Assembly (NCBI RefSeq): GCF_018595715.1
Contig: NZ_JAHEOJ010000026.1
Coordinates: 62,001 to 126,000 of the forward strand
DNA from: Glaciecola sp. XM2
GTDB taxonomy: Bacteria; Pseudomonadota; Gammaproteobacteria; Enterobacterales; Alteromonadaceae
Direction of reading: 5' to 3'
Length of the DNA stretch: 64,000 bases
In this document: positions 9,890-19,358 of the stretch, piece by piece
Layout of the letters: the number at the start of each line of letters is the position of its first letter
Position numbering within the stretch: position 1 is the first letter of the stretch
Notes under the pieces: model-generated
The model's database searches: none
The model's input: the letters and a program-made list of their open reading frames with translations, nothing else
What the model was told of the DNA's origin: nothing
Translations under genes and position numbers: made by a program

Positions 9890-11055
9890 TATTTGCCCTC
9901 CGCTGCAGCAACGACTTTCTGCGCTGCATCCGACAAAGATTCAGCTGCAATAATATCTAATCCAGAGCCGGCTAACACTTCGCGACCGAGTTCTGCATTG
10001 GTGCCTTCTAAACGAACTACCACTGGCACTTCAACACCTACTTCTTTAACTGCACCGATAATACCTTCAGCAATCATGTCACAACGTACAATACCGCCAA
10101 ATATATTTACCAATACTGCTTTTACATTAGAATCAGATAGGATGATTTTAAACGCTTCAGCTACACGCTCTTTCGTTGCGCCGCCACCAACGTCTAGGAA
10201 GTTAGCAGGGTTACCGCCGTGCAAATTAACGATATCCATCGTACCCATTGCCAGGCCTGCGCCATTTACCATACAGCCTACGTTTCCATCAAGGGCAACG
10301 TAGTTAAGCTCCCATTTTGCTGCAATCGCTTCACGCTCATCTTCTTGTGAAGGATCGTGCATGTCGCGCATTTTTGGCTGACGATATAAAGCGTTGCTGT
10401 CGACCGCGAGCTTTGCATCTAAGCAATGTAAATCACCGTCTGCTTTAATCACTAGCGGATTAACTTCGATTAGTGCGATATCCAAGTCTTCAAACATCTT
10501 CGCAAGGCCTAAGAAGATCTGCGTAAACTGCTTAATCTGAACACCTTTAAGGCCAAGGGCGAAAGCAATTTCTCTTGCCTGATAAGGTTGTGCACCTACA
10601 AGCGGATCGACTTCTGCTTTTAGGATTTTCTCAGGTGTTTCTTCAGCTACTTTCTCAATTTCAACACCACCTTCTGTAGAGGCCATGAATACAATTTTAC
10701 GAGAAGTTCTATCGACAACTGCGCCTAAGTACAATTCTTGGGCGATATCTGTACAAGTCTCAACAAGGATGCGCGTAACAGGTTGACCGTTTTCATCTGT
10801 TTGGTAAGTGACAAGATTTTTGCCTAACCAATTTTGTGCAAACGTTCTAATTTCGTCTTTAGTTTTAACAAGCTTAACGCCGCCAGCTTTTCCGCGACCG
10901 CCTGCGTGCACTTGGCACTTAACTACCCATTCGTTTCCGCCAATGCGGTCGGCTGCTTCAACAGCACTTTGGGGAGTATCAGCAGCGTATCCTTCAGATA
11001 CAGGCAAGCCGTACTCTTTGAATAGCTGTTTACCCTGATATTCATGCAAATTCAT
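9889..11055 (-). CDS. sucC: succinyl-CoA synthetase beta subunit
   Basis: ATP-grasp subunit of succinyl-CoA synthetase. It begins [12 protein letters not shown] and carries [11 protein letters not shown] (about residues 53-63), the glycine-rich [15 protein letters not shown] and [10 protein letters not shown], all standard. Length 388 aa equals E. coli SucC. It is 137 bp downstream of sucB, a gap containing two inverted repeats, and is coupled to sucD. Confidence 0.98.
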   Translation of the reverse strand: MNLHEYQGKQLFKEYGLPVSEGYAADTPQSAVEAADRIGGNEWVVKCQVHAGGRGKAGGVKLVKTKDEIRTFAQNWLGKNLVTYQTDENGQPVTRILVETCTDIAQELYLGAVVDRTSRKIVFMASTEGGVEIEKVAEETPEKILKAEVDPLVGAQPYQAREIAFALGLKGVQIKQFTQIFLGLAKMFEDLDIALIEVNPLVIKADGDLHCLDAKLAVDSNALYRQPKMRDMHDPSQEDEREAIAAKWELNYVALDGNVGCMVNGAGLAMGTMDIVNLHGGNPANFLDVGGGATKERVAEAFKIILSDSNVKAVLVNIFGGIVRCDMIAEGIIGAVKEVGVEVPVVVRLEGTNAELGREVLAGSGLDIIAAESLSDAAQKVVAAAEGK

Positions 11056-11113
11056 GGTGATTTATCCAATTTTTGTTGAGTGATGGGCCAAACATAGTGG
11101 CCCTGATAATCGA

Positions 11114-11166
11114 CGCAGGCTATATTTCAAACCTGCGACACTGACGATGATACCTTAAGTATCATC
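11114..11166 (-). repeat. two inverted repeats between sucB and sucC
   Basis: CGCAGG/CCTGCG (11114-11119 with 11132-11137) and GATGATAC/GTATCATC (11146-11153 with 11159-11166, 5-nt loop) can form two hairpins in the intercistronic mRNA. No T-tract follows, so these are not simple terminators. They could be processing or stability elements, which is inference. Confidence 0.5.
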
Positions 11167-11192
11167 TAAAGCGCTCGTTTCAGACCAAAGTA

Positions 11193-12677
11193 TCAAACGT
11201 CTAATAACAAGCGAGTTGGATCTTCCAACATTTCTTTCACGGTCACTAAGAAGCCGACCGATTCTTTACCATCAATGATGCGGTGATCGTACGATAACGC
11301 TAGATACATCATTGGTAAAATTTCTACTTTCCCATCAACAGCCATAGGACGATCTTGGATTTTATGCATACCCAAGATAGCACTTTGAGGTGGGTTGATG
11401 ATTGGCGTAGACATTAGCGAGCCGAAGACGCCGCCATTGGTAATGGTGAAGTTTCCGCCCTGTAACTCTGCCAATGACAACTTACCGTCACGACCTTTGA
11501 TGGCTAACTCTTTGATACCTTTTTCGATGCCCGCCATACCCAACGTATCGGTGTCTTTTAACACTGGTGTCACAAGACCACGTGGGGTAGAGACAGCAAT
11601 CGAAATATCAAAGTAGTTATGATAGCAAATATCATCGCCATCGAGTGAAGCATTTACTTCAGGGAAGCGTTTTAGCGCCTCGGTTACCGCTTTTACATAA
11701 AACGACATGAAACCAAGACGAATACCGTGACGCTTCTCAAAGCTATCTTGATACTGCTTGCGAAGGTCCATAATGGGCTTCATGTTCACTTCGTTAAAGG
11801 TTGTTAGCATGGCTGTTGAGTTTTTAGCTTCTAACAAGCGATTGGCGATGGTTTTACGTAAACGCGTCATTGGCACGCGTTTTTCAGTACGTTCACCGAC
11901 TGCAACGACCGGTGCAGATTCTGGTGCCGCTTTCGCTGGCGCTGGGGCACCTTTAAGATGTTTTTCAACGTCTTCTTTGGTGATACGTCCACCTTTTCCA
12001 GAGCCTTTCACAGCACTAGGATCAATGTCTTTTTCAGCTAGCAGTCTTCTGACAGATGGCGATAACGCATCGGTATCTGCCTCACCACTGTCACTTGGAG
12101 CGTCTGCTTGAGCAGGCGCAGCACTTGCGCCAGCACCTTCAATGAAGGTGGCAATAACTGCTTCAGCCGTAACCGTTTCACCCTCTTGGGCGATGATCGC
12201 TTTTAACGAGCCATCCGCTGGTGCAACGACTTCTAGTACCACTTTGTCAGTTTCAATATCAACGAGGTTTTGATCACGAGACACTGCCTCACCTACTTGT
12301 ACATGCCAAGTAGCAATCGTTGCATCGGCAACCGACTCCGGTAATACCGGCACCTTAATTTCGGTTTCTGCGCCACCGGCATCACTTGCTGGGGCTTCGC
12401 TTTCAGTTTTTGCTGGTTCTTTTGACGACATCTCGCCCTTTCCTTCTTCTATGGTTCCAATGACTTGTTCACCCATTACTGTTGCGCCTTCTTCGGCAGT
12501 AATGTCACCCATCACCCCATCAGAAGGAGCAACAACTTCTAGAACAACTTTATCTGTTTCAATATCGACTAAATTTTGATCTCGCGTGACAGAATCACCC
12601 GCTTTCACATGCCAAGTGGCTATCGTTGCATCTGCAACCGACTCTGGAAGAACTGGAACTTTGATTTCATGTGCCAT
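11193..12677 (-). CDS. sucB: dihydrolipoamide succinyltransferase (E2o) with two lipoyl domains
   Basis: E2 core of the 2-oxoglutarate dehydrogenase complex. It has two near-identical lipoyl domains: residues 1-80 (lipoyl Lys43 in DIETDKVV) and about 105-183 (Lys145 in the same motif), joined by an Ala/Glu-rich linker. A peripheral subunit-binding domain ([16 protein letters not shown]) and a C-terminal acyltransferase domain with catalytic [10 protein letters not shown] follow. E. coli SucB has one lipoyl domain (405 aa); this protein has 494 aa. The two copies are almost identical in protein but differ at many synonymous positions, so the duplication is old. It is 9 nt downstream of sucA. 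Confidence 0.97.
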   Translation of the reverse strand: MAHEIKVPVLPESVADATIATWHVKAGDSVTRDQNLVDIETDKVVLEVVAPSDGVMGDITAEEGATVMGEQVIGTIEEGKGEMSSKEPAKTESEAPASDAGGAETEIKVPVLPESVADATIATWHVQVGEAVSRDQNLVDIETDKVVLEVVAPADGSLKAIIAQEGETVTAEAVIATFIEGAGASAAPAQADAPSDSGEADTDALSPSVRRLLAEKDIDPSAVKGSGKGGRITKEDVEKHLKGAPAPAKAAPESAPVVAVGERTEKRVPMTRLRKTIANRLLEAKNSTAMLTTFNEVNMKPIMDLRKQYQDSFEKRHGIRLGFMSFYVKAVTEALKRFPEVNASLDGDDICYHNYFDISIAVSTPRGLVTPVLKDTDTLGMAGIEKGIKELAIKGRDGKLSLAELQGGNFTITNGGVFGSLMSTPIINPPQSAILGMHKIQDRPMAVDGKVEILPMMYLALSYDHRIIDGKESVGFLVTVKEMLEDPTRLLLDV

Positions 12678-12686
12678 TGGGGTTCC

Positions 12687-15512
12687 TTATTTAAGTGTGA
12701 GTGCGTCTTCAATCAACGCTTTTTGTTGTTGATTGTGGACAGATACATAGCCAACCGCAGGAGAAGCCGAAGCCTTTCTACCCGCATAAGTCAGCTTTGC
12801 ATCAGACGGTATTGAGTTAATGAAGTGATGCTGACTACAGTACCATGCGCCTTGGTTTTGCGGCTCTTCTTGACACCATACCCAATCTTTCACATGACTG
12901 TATTTTTCAACTACTTTCGCCATCTCTTCTTGCGGGAATGGATAAAGCTGTTCTATACGCACGAGCGCAACATCGTCTTGTTCATTTTTACGGCGTTGGT
13001 CTAACAAATCGTAATATACCTTGCCTGAGCACATTACCACGCGCTTAACCGATTTCGGCTTTATCTCATCAATCTCATCGATGACGTTATAAAATACGCC
13101 CGCTGCCAACTCGTCAATGCTACTTACTGCTAACGGGTGACGCAGTAACGACTTAGGAGACATCACAATCAGCGGACGACGCATTGGTCTGACCGATTGA
13201 CGACGCAACATATTATAAACTTGCGCTGGGGTTGATGGCACGCAAACTTGCCAGTTATGGTCAGCACACATTTGTAAGAAACGCTCTAAGCGTGCCGAAC
13301 TATGCTCAGGCCCTTGCCCTTCATAGCCATGAGGAAGCAACACTGTAAGGCCACATAACCTGCCCCACTTAGCCTCACCAGATGAAAGAAACTGATCAAA
13401 TACAACTTGGGCGCCGTTTGCAAAATCACCAAACTGGGCTTCCCAAATGGTTAAGGTTGCAGGCTCTGCCGTTGCATAGCCATATTCAAATGCCATCACC
13501 GCTTCTTCGGATAACACCGAGTCGTATATTTCGATATTACCTTGGTCATCGCTAATGTGCTTGAGCGGCATATATTCATCACCACTATCTTGACCGTGCA
13601 ATACCGCATGACGATGGAAAAACGTACCGCGACCAGAATCCTGACCGGTAATACGAATATTGGTCCCTTCTTTTAAGATAGAGGCATACGCTAAGTTTTC
13701 TGCCATACCCCAATCGAGTAGACGTTCACCTTCAACCATTGCCACACGGTCTTTGTAAAGCTTGTTCACTCGAGATTGCAAGCGATGACTTTCAGGGATG
13801 TTCGTTAGGGCTTCGCCTAACTTTTTCATGTCATCGGTGCTGAGTTTGCCGTTATATTCAGCATCCCAGTCGTGGCCAAGAAACGGTGTCCAATCTACTG
13901 AGTGCTCTGTCATCGGACGCCATTCATCTACCACGCAAGCACCATGGTCAAGCGCTGCACGATACTCCGCCATTAAACGCTCAACCTCAGCGGCATCAAT
14001 AGTACCCTCTGCAATAAGCTGATCGGCATACACTTGGCGAGGAACAGGATGCTTTTTAATTTTTTGATACATCAACGGCTGAGTTGCATTTGGCTCGTCG
14101 GCTTCATTGTGCCCGTGACGGCGATAACATACTAAATCAATAACGACATCACGCTTAAACTTGTTGCGATAATCTAATGCGAGTTTGGTAACAAACAATA
14201 CCGCTTCAGGGTCATCGGCATTAACGTGGAAAATTGGCGCCTGCACCATTTTAGCAATATCGGTACAATACTGCGTAGAGCGGGTATCTTCGGTTTTAGA
14301 CGTTGTAAAGCCCACTTGGTTATTAATAACAATGCGTACCGTTCCACCCACCGAGAAGCCGCGTGTTTGAGACATGTTGAACGTCTCTTGCACCACGCCT
14401 TGCCCTGCAATAGCTGAGTCACCGTGAATAGTAATAGGTAATACTGCTGAACCATCGGTGCAATTACGACGTTGTAGACGCGCGCGTACCGAGCCCATGA
14501 CCACCGGGTTAACGATTTCTAAGTGCGATGGGTTAAATGCCAAAGCCAAGTGCACGTTACCGCCAGGAGTTGCGAAATCTGAAGAGAAGCCTGCGTGATA
14601 TTTTACGTCGCCAGCACCGAGTGAATCGTCGTGCTTGCCCGCAAATTCGTCAAACAATACAGAGGGGTTTTTACCGAGAACGTTAACCAGTACATTCAAG
14701 CGGCCTCTATGCGCCATTCCCAATACGACCTCTTTAGCGCCTTGGGTACCGGCCTCAGTAATTAGGCCTTTTAACATTGGAATCAATGCATCGCCACCCT
14801 CAAGTGAGAAGCGCTTGGCACCAGTAAACTTCGCTCCAAGGTATTTTTCCATACCATCAGCTGCTACCAGGCCCTTTAATATTTTGATTTTTTCATCACG
14901 GCTAATAACCGGCTTAGCTTCTACCGATTCTATGCGTTGCTGAAGCCAGCGTTTTTGCTCAGTATCGGTAATGTGCATGTATTCAGAACCGATTGAACCG
15001 CAATACGTGCGGTTTAGTGATTTAAACAAATCACCCAACTTCATCTTTTCAGCATCTACCGCATATGAACCTAAGTTGAAGATGGTTTCAAAATCTGATT
15101 CTTTTAAATTATGATGTGAAAGCTCTAAGTCGCGAACGCGTTCTTGTTGCCATAACCCTAATGGGTCTAAATTAGCATGCTGATGACCACGGAAACGATA
15201 AGCATTTATCAGCTGCAGTACCTTAACCTGTCTTTCATCAGTGGGAATATCGTTTTGTGCAGATCCACCACCGCCCATGCGAGCAGCTGGGCCAAGCGCG
15301 GCCATTCTCTTAAACTCTTCTCGAATATCGGAGTGGTTAGTTTCAACACTCACGCCATCGACTTTAGGAAGTTCGTCAAAAATAGATTTCCATGTTTCAG
15401 GAACGTCTTGGGGATTGCTTAGATAGATTTCATAAAGTTCTTCGACATAAGAAGCATTGCCGCCTGCCATATGGGACGAATCCCACCACGCTTTCATCAC
15501 GCTATTTTGCAT
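12687..15512 (-). CDS. sucA: 2-oxoglutarate dehydrogenase E1 component
   Basis: Thiamine-diphosphate-dependent decarboxylase that starts the 2-oxoglutarate dehydrogenase reaction. Start MQNSVMKAWWDSSHMAG resembles the E. coli protein. Recognisable blocks are GMAHRGRLNVL, CYRRHGHNEADEP and RGTFFHRHAVLHGQ. Length is 941 aa (E. coli 933). It is separated from sdhB by a terminator and a 16-bp palindrome, so it probably has its own promoter and forms an operon with sucBCD. Confidence 0.98.
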   Translation of the reverse strand: MQNSVMKAWWDSSHMAGGNASYVEELYEIYLSNPQDVPETWKSIFDELPKVDGVSVETNHSDIREEFKRMAALGPAARMGGGGSAQNDIPTDERQVKVLQLINAYRFRGHQHANLDPLGLWQQERVRDLELSHHNLKESDFETIFNLGSYAVDAEKMKLGDLFKSLNRTYCGSIGSEYMHITDTEQKRWLQQRIESVEAKPVISRDEKIKILKGLVAADGMEKYLGAKFTGAKRFSLEGGDALIPMLKGLITEAGTQGAKEVVLGMAHRGRLNVLVNVLGKNPSVLFDEFAGKHDDSLGAGDVKYHAGFSSDFATPGGNVHLALAFNPSHLEIVNPVVMGSVRARLQRRNCTDGSAVLPITIHGDSAIAGQGVVQETFNMSQTRGFSVGGTVRIVINNQVGFTTSKTEDTRSTQYCTDIAKMVQAPIFHVNADDPEAVLFVTKLALDYRNKFKRDVVIDLVCYRRHGHNEADEPNATQPLMYQKIKKHPVPRQVYADQLIAEGTIDAAEVERLMAEYRAALDHGACVVDEWRPMTEHSVDWTPFLGHDWDAEYNGKLSTDDMKKLGEALTNIPESHRLQSRVNKLYKDRVAMVEGERLLDWGMAENLAYASILKEGTNIRITGQDSGRGTFFHRHAVLHGQDSGDEYMPLKHISDDQGNIEIYDSVLSEEAVMAFEYGYATAEPATLTIWEAQFGDFANGAQVVFDQFLSSGEAKWGRLCGLTVLLPHGYEGQGPEHSSARLERFLQMCADHNWQVCVPSTPAQVYNMLRRQSVRPMRRPLIVMSPKSLLRHPLAVSSIDELAAGVFYNVIDEIDEIKPKSVKRVVMCSGKVYYDLLDQRRKNEQDDVALVRIEQLYPFPQEEMAKVVEKYSHVKDWVWCQEEPQNQGAWYCSQHHFINSIPSDAKLTYAGRKASASPAVGYVSVHNQQQKALIEDALTLK

Positions 15513-15600
15513 TATTTAGCCTTGATATCATCATTAACCAACGAAAGGTACTATATTACAAATGCTATTGTATTCTAAGTAATTTTCTTTTTAAATCTCC

Positions 15601-15616
15601 TACCACTATAGTGGTA
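15601..15616. promoter_or_regulatory. perfect 16-bp palindrome upstream of sucA, candidate operator
   Basis: TACCACTATAGTGGTA is a perfect dyad lying 89 bp upstream of the sucA start, in the otherwise AT-rich sucA leader and separate from the sdh terminator. Its symmetry and location suggest a binding site for a dimeric regulator, possibly of the GntR type. The cognate factor is unknown. Confidence 0.5.
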
Positions 15617-15652
15617 AAGAAATTTGCAAAAAATGGTCTAATTGCAAAAAAA

Positions 15653-15682
15653 ATAGCCACTCTTTGCAGAGTGGCCATTTTA
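15653..15682 (-). terminator. terminator of the sdhCDAB operon
   Basis: A 9-bp stem (GGCCACTCT / AGAGTGGCT on the minus strand, loop GCAA, one G-U pair) is followed by a run of T residues. It lies 30-60 bp after the sdhB stop. Confidence 0.85.
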
Positions 15683-15713
15683 TATGAGGTATTTAACCGT
15701 TCAACACTGTCAA

Positions 15714-16424
15714 TTATACAGCTCGTTGCAACAACATTGACTTAATATGGCCAATTGCTTTTGTTGGGTTTAATCCTTTTGGACATACACTCACGCAGTT
15801 CATGATGCCGTGACAACGGAAAACACTGAACGCGTCATCAAGATCGCCCAAACGCTCGTCGGTTGCTGTATCACGGCTATCTACTAAGAACCTATAGGCA
15901 TGTAACAAGCCCGCAGGCCCGATGAACTTGTCAGGATTCCACCAGAACGATGGACATGCAGTGGAACAACATGCACACAAGATACACTCATATAATCCAT
16001 CTAGCTTTGCGCGGTCTTCAGGGCTTTGCAAATGCTCTCTTGCTGGCGGTTGCTTTTGATCGTTAATCAAAAACGGCTTGATTTTCTCGTATTGCGTGTA
16101 GAACTGAGACATATCAACGACAAGGTCGCGCACAACAGGCAAGCCTGGTAGTGGGCGAACAACAATTTTGCCTTTGCCTAGCGCAGATAGTGGCGTAATA
16201 CATGCCAAGCCGTTTTTACCGTTCATGTTCATTCCGTCAGAGCCGCATACGCCTTCACGGCATGAGCGTCTGAACGAAAGTGACGGGTCCTTTTCTTTTA
16301 ACGCAATAAGCGCGTCAAGCACCATCATGTCCTGGCCTTCTTCTACCTCAAGCTGGTAATCTTCCATGCGTGGGGCATCGTCTACATCTGGGTTATAACG
16401 ATAAATTGAAAAAGTAAGTTGCAT
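15714..16424 (-). CDS. sdhB: succinate dehydrogenase iron-sulfur subunit
   Basis: Electron-transfer subunit of respiratory complex II. The [2Fe-2S] ligands lie in CREGVCGSDG; the [4Fe-4S] and [3Fe-4S] ligands in CILCACCSTACPSFWW and CHGIMNCVSVCPKGLNP. Length 236 aa (E. coli 238). It follows sdhA by 14 nt and ends the sdhCDAB operon. Confidence 0.98.
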   Translation of the reverse strand: MQLTFSIYRYNPDVDDAPRMEDYQLEVEEGQDMMVLDALIALKEKDPSLSFRRSCREGVCGSDGMNMNGKNGLACITPLSALGKGKIVVRPLPGLPVVRDLVVDMSQFYTQYEKIKPFLINDQKQPPAREHLQSPEDRAKLDGLYECILCACCSTACPSFWWNPDKFIGPAGLLHAYRFLVDSRDTATDERLGDLDDAFSVFRCHGIMNCVSVCPKGLNPTKAIGHIKSMLLQRAV

Positions 16425-16438
16425 CAGATTACTCCTAA

Positions 16439-18211
16439 TTAGTACGAACGCACTTTCGGAGGGAATGCTTCCCTCAACTTCGGTGCCATGTTTACATCAC
16501 GTTTTCTCATTGAATCTGACTCTGGCAGATACACTGAGTGACATAACCAATTTTCATCATCACGCTCAGTAAAGTCGAAGCGGCTATGTGCGCCGCGGCT
16601 TTCTGTTCTAAAGTTTGCTGCCACAGCAGTGCTGTATGCAGTTTCCATTAAGTTGTCTAGCTCTAAACACTCAATACGTTGAGTATTAAAGTCGCTGCTC
16701 TTATCGTCCAAGCGAGCGTGCGCTAAGCGCTCTTTAATTTCTTTAAGCTCTTTGAGGCCTTCAGCCATCGCTTCACCTTCGCGGAATACAGAGAAGTTTA
16801 ATTGCATACACTTCTGCATATCTTTCTTGATTTGAACCGGGTCTTCACCTTTACCCACTTCAGAACCTTCCCAGCGATTAAAGCGAGCCATTGCGCCTTC
16901 AAGATCTGACTCAGAAGCGTCAGATTTAATATCGATTTGATCAAGGCTCTTGCCAAGATGCAAGCCAGTTGCACGACCGAATACAACCAAATCGAGCAAT
17001 GAGTTACCACCTAAGCGGTTTGCACCATGCACAGATACGCAAGCTATCTCTCCACATGCGAATAAACCATCGATTTGTGATTCGTTGCCATCTTTATCGA
17101 TGCTAATTACCTGACCATCAACATTGGTAGGTATTCCACCCATCATATAGTGGCAAGTAGGAATGACAGGAATCGGCTCCTTAACAGGATCAACGTGAGC
17201 AAATGTGCGAGAAAGCTCCAAAATACCTGGTAGACGCGACTCAAGTACGTCTTTACCGAGGTGATCAAGCTTCAATTTCAAGTGAGTGCCCCAAGGACCT
17301 TCACAGCCGCGACCTTCACGAATTTCAGTCATCATCGAACGAGCAACAACATCGCGCCCGGCTAAGTCTTTAGCATTTGGTGCGTAACGTTCCATGAAGC
17401 GCTCACCGTCTTTGTTCAGCAAGTAACCACCTTCACCGCGACAACCCTCTGTCACAAGCGTACCTGCACCAGCTATACCCGTTGGGTGGAACTGCCACAT
17501 TTCCATGTCTTGAACAGGAGCACCAGCGCGCATCGCCATACCAACACCGTCACCGGTATTGATGTGAGCGTTAGTAGTAGAAGCGTATATACGTCCTGCA
17601 CCACCGGTCGCCAAAACAACCGCGCGTGATTTAAAGTAAACTACCTCACCGGTTTCAATATCGATAGCAGTACAACCTACTACTTGGCCTTGTTGGTTTT
17701 TCACCAAATCTAGCGCGTACCACTCACTGAATACTTTTGTTTTGTTCTTTACGTTCTGCTGATATAGAAGGTGTAACAGGGCGTGGCCGGTTCTATCTGC
17801 TGCCGCCGCTGTGCGCGCTGCTTGCTCGCCACCAAAGTTACGAGACTGACCGCCAAATGGGCGTTGATATACTTTTCCGTTTTCAAAACGAGAGAAAGGT
17901 AATCCCATATTTTCCATTTCGATAATGGCTTCTGGGCCGGTCTTACACATATATTCAATGGCTTCTTGGTCACCAATGTAATCTGACCCTTTAACGGTGT
18001 CATACATGTGCCATTCCCAGTTATCTTCATGGGAGTTACCTAACGCGACGGTAATACCGCCTTGCGCTGATACCGTGTGCGAACGGGTAGGAAACACTTT
18101 TGATAATAATGCGCAAGAGCGACCAGATTGAGAAATCTGCAGTGCCGCACGCATTCCCGCGCCGCCAGCACCAATTACTACTGCGTCAAATTCATGAACT
18201 GGTAAAGTCAT
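16439..18211 (-). CDS. sdhA: succinate dehydrogenase flavoprotein subunit
   Basis: FAD-containing catalytic subunit of complex II, oxidising succinate to fumarate on the cytoplasmic face. FAD-binding GAGGAGMRA lies near the N-terminus and the flavinylated His45 in [11 protein letters not shown]; the substrate/FAD region HPTGIAGAG and the C-terminal RGAHSRFDF follow. I chose ATG at 18211 over an open extension of five codons, because [14 protein letters not shown] aligns with E. coli SdhA and gives 590 aa (E. coli 588). The start lies 2 nt after the sdhD stop. Confidence 0.97.
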   Translation of the reverse strand: MTLPVHEFDAVVIGAGGAGMRAALQISQSGRSCALLSKVFPTRSHTVSAQGGITVALGNSHEDNWEWHMYDTVKGSDYIGDQEAIEYMCKTGPEAIIEMENMGLPFSRFENGKVYQRPFGGQSRNFGGEQAARTAAAADRTGHALLHLLYQQNVKNKTKVFSEWYALDLVKNQQGQVVGCTAIDIETGEVVYFKSRAVVLATGGAGRIYASTTNAHINTGDGVGMAMRAGAPVQDMEMWQFHPTGIAGAGTLVTEGCRGEGGYLLNKDGERFMERYAPNAKDLAGRDVVARSMMTEIREGRGCEGPWGTHLKLKLDHLGKDVLESRLPGILELSRTFAHVDPVKEPIPVIPTCHYMMGGIPTNVDGQVISIDKDGNESQIDGLFACGEIACVSVHGANRLGGNSLLDLVVFGRATGLHLGKSLDQIDIKSDASESDLEGAMARFNRWEGSEVGKGEDPVQIKKDMQKCMQLNFSVFREGEAMAEGLKELKEIKERLAHARLDDKSSDFNTQRIECLELDNLMETAYSTAVAANFRTESRGAHSRFDFTERDDENWLCHSVYLPESDSMRKRDVNMAPKLREAFPPKVRSY

Positions 18212-18213
18212 CT

Positions 18214-18561
18214 TTAAACACCCCACAATACAAATAAGCCAACCGCAACATAAGCAAAGGCGATTAAATTCAATACAAACTGCAACGCTGCTCTTAAGCG
18301 ATACGGTTTAACATAGTCAGTCAGCACCTGCCAAAGACCAACGCGCACATGCAACATAATTGCTACTAGCGCGGCAAGCGTGAATGCTTTCATATATATA
18401 GAAGAGAAGATACCCTGCCAGATCTCAAAGGTCATATTTTCGGTGGAAATAAAAACGTACACCATGTAGAACGTGAACGCAGCGATGACCGCGGCACTTG
18501 CTCTAAGGGTGACGTAATCTTGAATACCGTCGCGCTTCATTGATGCTTGATTTGTTACCAC
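18214..18561 (-). CDS. sdhD: succinate dehydrogenase membrane anchor SdhD
   Basis: Small membrane anchor of complex II with three helices that help bind haem b and ubiquinone. The GTG start at 18561 overlaps the sdhC stop by 7 nt and has AGGAG 7 nt upstream. It gives [15 protein letters not shown], aligned with E. coli SdhD, and places His71 (MLHVRVGLW) and quinone-site Tyr83 (TDYVKP) at the E. coli positions. Length is 115 aa; a longer open frame upstream lacks this support. Confidence 0.95.
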   Translation of the reverse strand: MVTNQASMKRDGIQDYVTLRASAAVIAAFTFYMVYVFISTENMTFEIWQGIFSSIYMKAFTLAALVAIMLHVRVGLWQVLTDYVKPYRLRAALQFVLNLIAFAYVAVGLFVLWGV

Positions 18562-18929
18562 AATACCACTCCTATCACGATAGTTAATACAATCCATACG
18601 CCGATAGTGATATCAGCACTTAGGTTGCCGGACTTGAGTTCTTCCCAGTAACCCATGTCCATGACTGCATGGCGGATGCCACCGAGAATATGATAAGAAA
18701 GTGCCGATAAGGTACCTATCGCAACAATCTTACCTAGAATGCCGCCCATCACACTCTCGACAAGAGCAAAGCCTTCGGCAGATGCCAAAGAAGTGGCCCA
18801 TGCCCAAATAACGAATAACAATGCAAAAAACATTGCTACGCCTGTTACTCTGTGAAGAATTGAAGCCTTGCCGGCAGATGGTAATTTGATTGTGGTTAAA
18901 TCGAGATTTACTGGTCTTTGTTTTTTCAC
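18555..18929 (-). CDS. sdhC: succinate dehydrogenase cytochrome b556 subunit
   Basis: Haem-binding membrane anchor of complex II with three predicted transmembrane helices. It begins KKQRPVNLDL as in E. coli SdhC, contains SILHRVTGV near the quinone site and the haem ligand His80 in SYHILGGIRH. GTG start with a weak SD (AGGCG). Length 124 aa. First gene of sdhCDAB, divergent from gltA. Confidence 0.96.
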   Translation of the reverse strand: MKKQRPVNLDLTTIKLPSAGKASILHRVTGVAMFFALLFVIWAWATSLASAEGFALVESVMGGILGKIVAIGTLSALSYHILGGIRHAVMDMGYWEELKSGNLSADITIGVWIVLTIVIGVVLW

Positions 18930-19358
18930 AATAAAACGCCTGTTGTTGTTTCCTTATAGAAATACCACAAAGCAAGCACTTCGAGATATTCTACTTTGGT
19001 TGTGTGTGTATTACGCATTTACACCTGTAAATGTTAACTAATTGTGAACAAGAATTTATAAAGTTATTACAAAATAACCCTTATAATTCAGGGGGTTTGA
19101 ATATAACAATGCAAATCGCGAATAGCAATTAAATGTTGCATGCTAGAACTTTGGTCGTAAAGAATTCTTTATAGGCGAGTATCGATGTAGATTATAGAGA
19201 ATATATATTAAGCAGATATGCATTTAAATTGACTTCACTGTGCTTTAAGTTAAGAATATCGCCACTTTTCGCACTAATTTGGACAATTTCCACCATATTG
19301 TGAACAAATTGCGCACTTTATCCGTTTAATCGGATTCCTCAACTTAGGAGAGTATTTT
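18930..19358. other. 429-bp divergent regulatory region between sdhC and gltA
   Basis: No gene is visible here. The AT-rich stretch must hold the promoters for sdhCDAB (leftward) and gltA (rightward). I see an ArcA-like direct repeat near 19033, a small inverted repeat GTTATT/AATAAC at 19063-19078, and a good SD (TTAGGAGAG) before gltA. No -35/-10 pair is strong enough to assign. Confidence 0.6.
19033..19049. promoter_or_regulatory. possible ArcA-type direct repeat upstream of sdhC
   Basis: GTTAAC and GTGAAC occur exactly 11 bp apart, about 105-120 bp upstream of sdhC. ArcA sites are direct repeats of GTTAA-like elements with 11-bp periodicity, and E. coli sdhC and gltA are ArcA-repressed. 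The motif is short, so the call is tentative. Confidence 0.3.

Noticed and set aside
14174-14455. Frames inside sucA on other frames
   Set aside because: Shadows of a strongly conserved coding sequence, without SD or homologous features.
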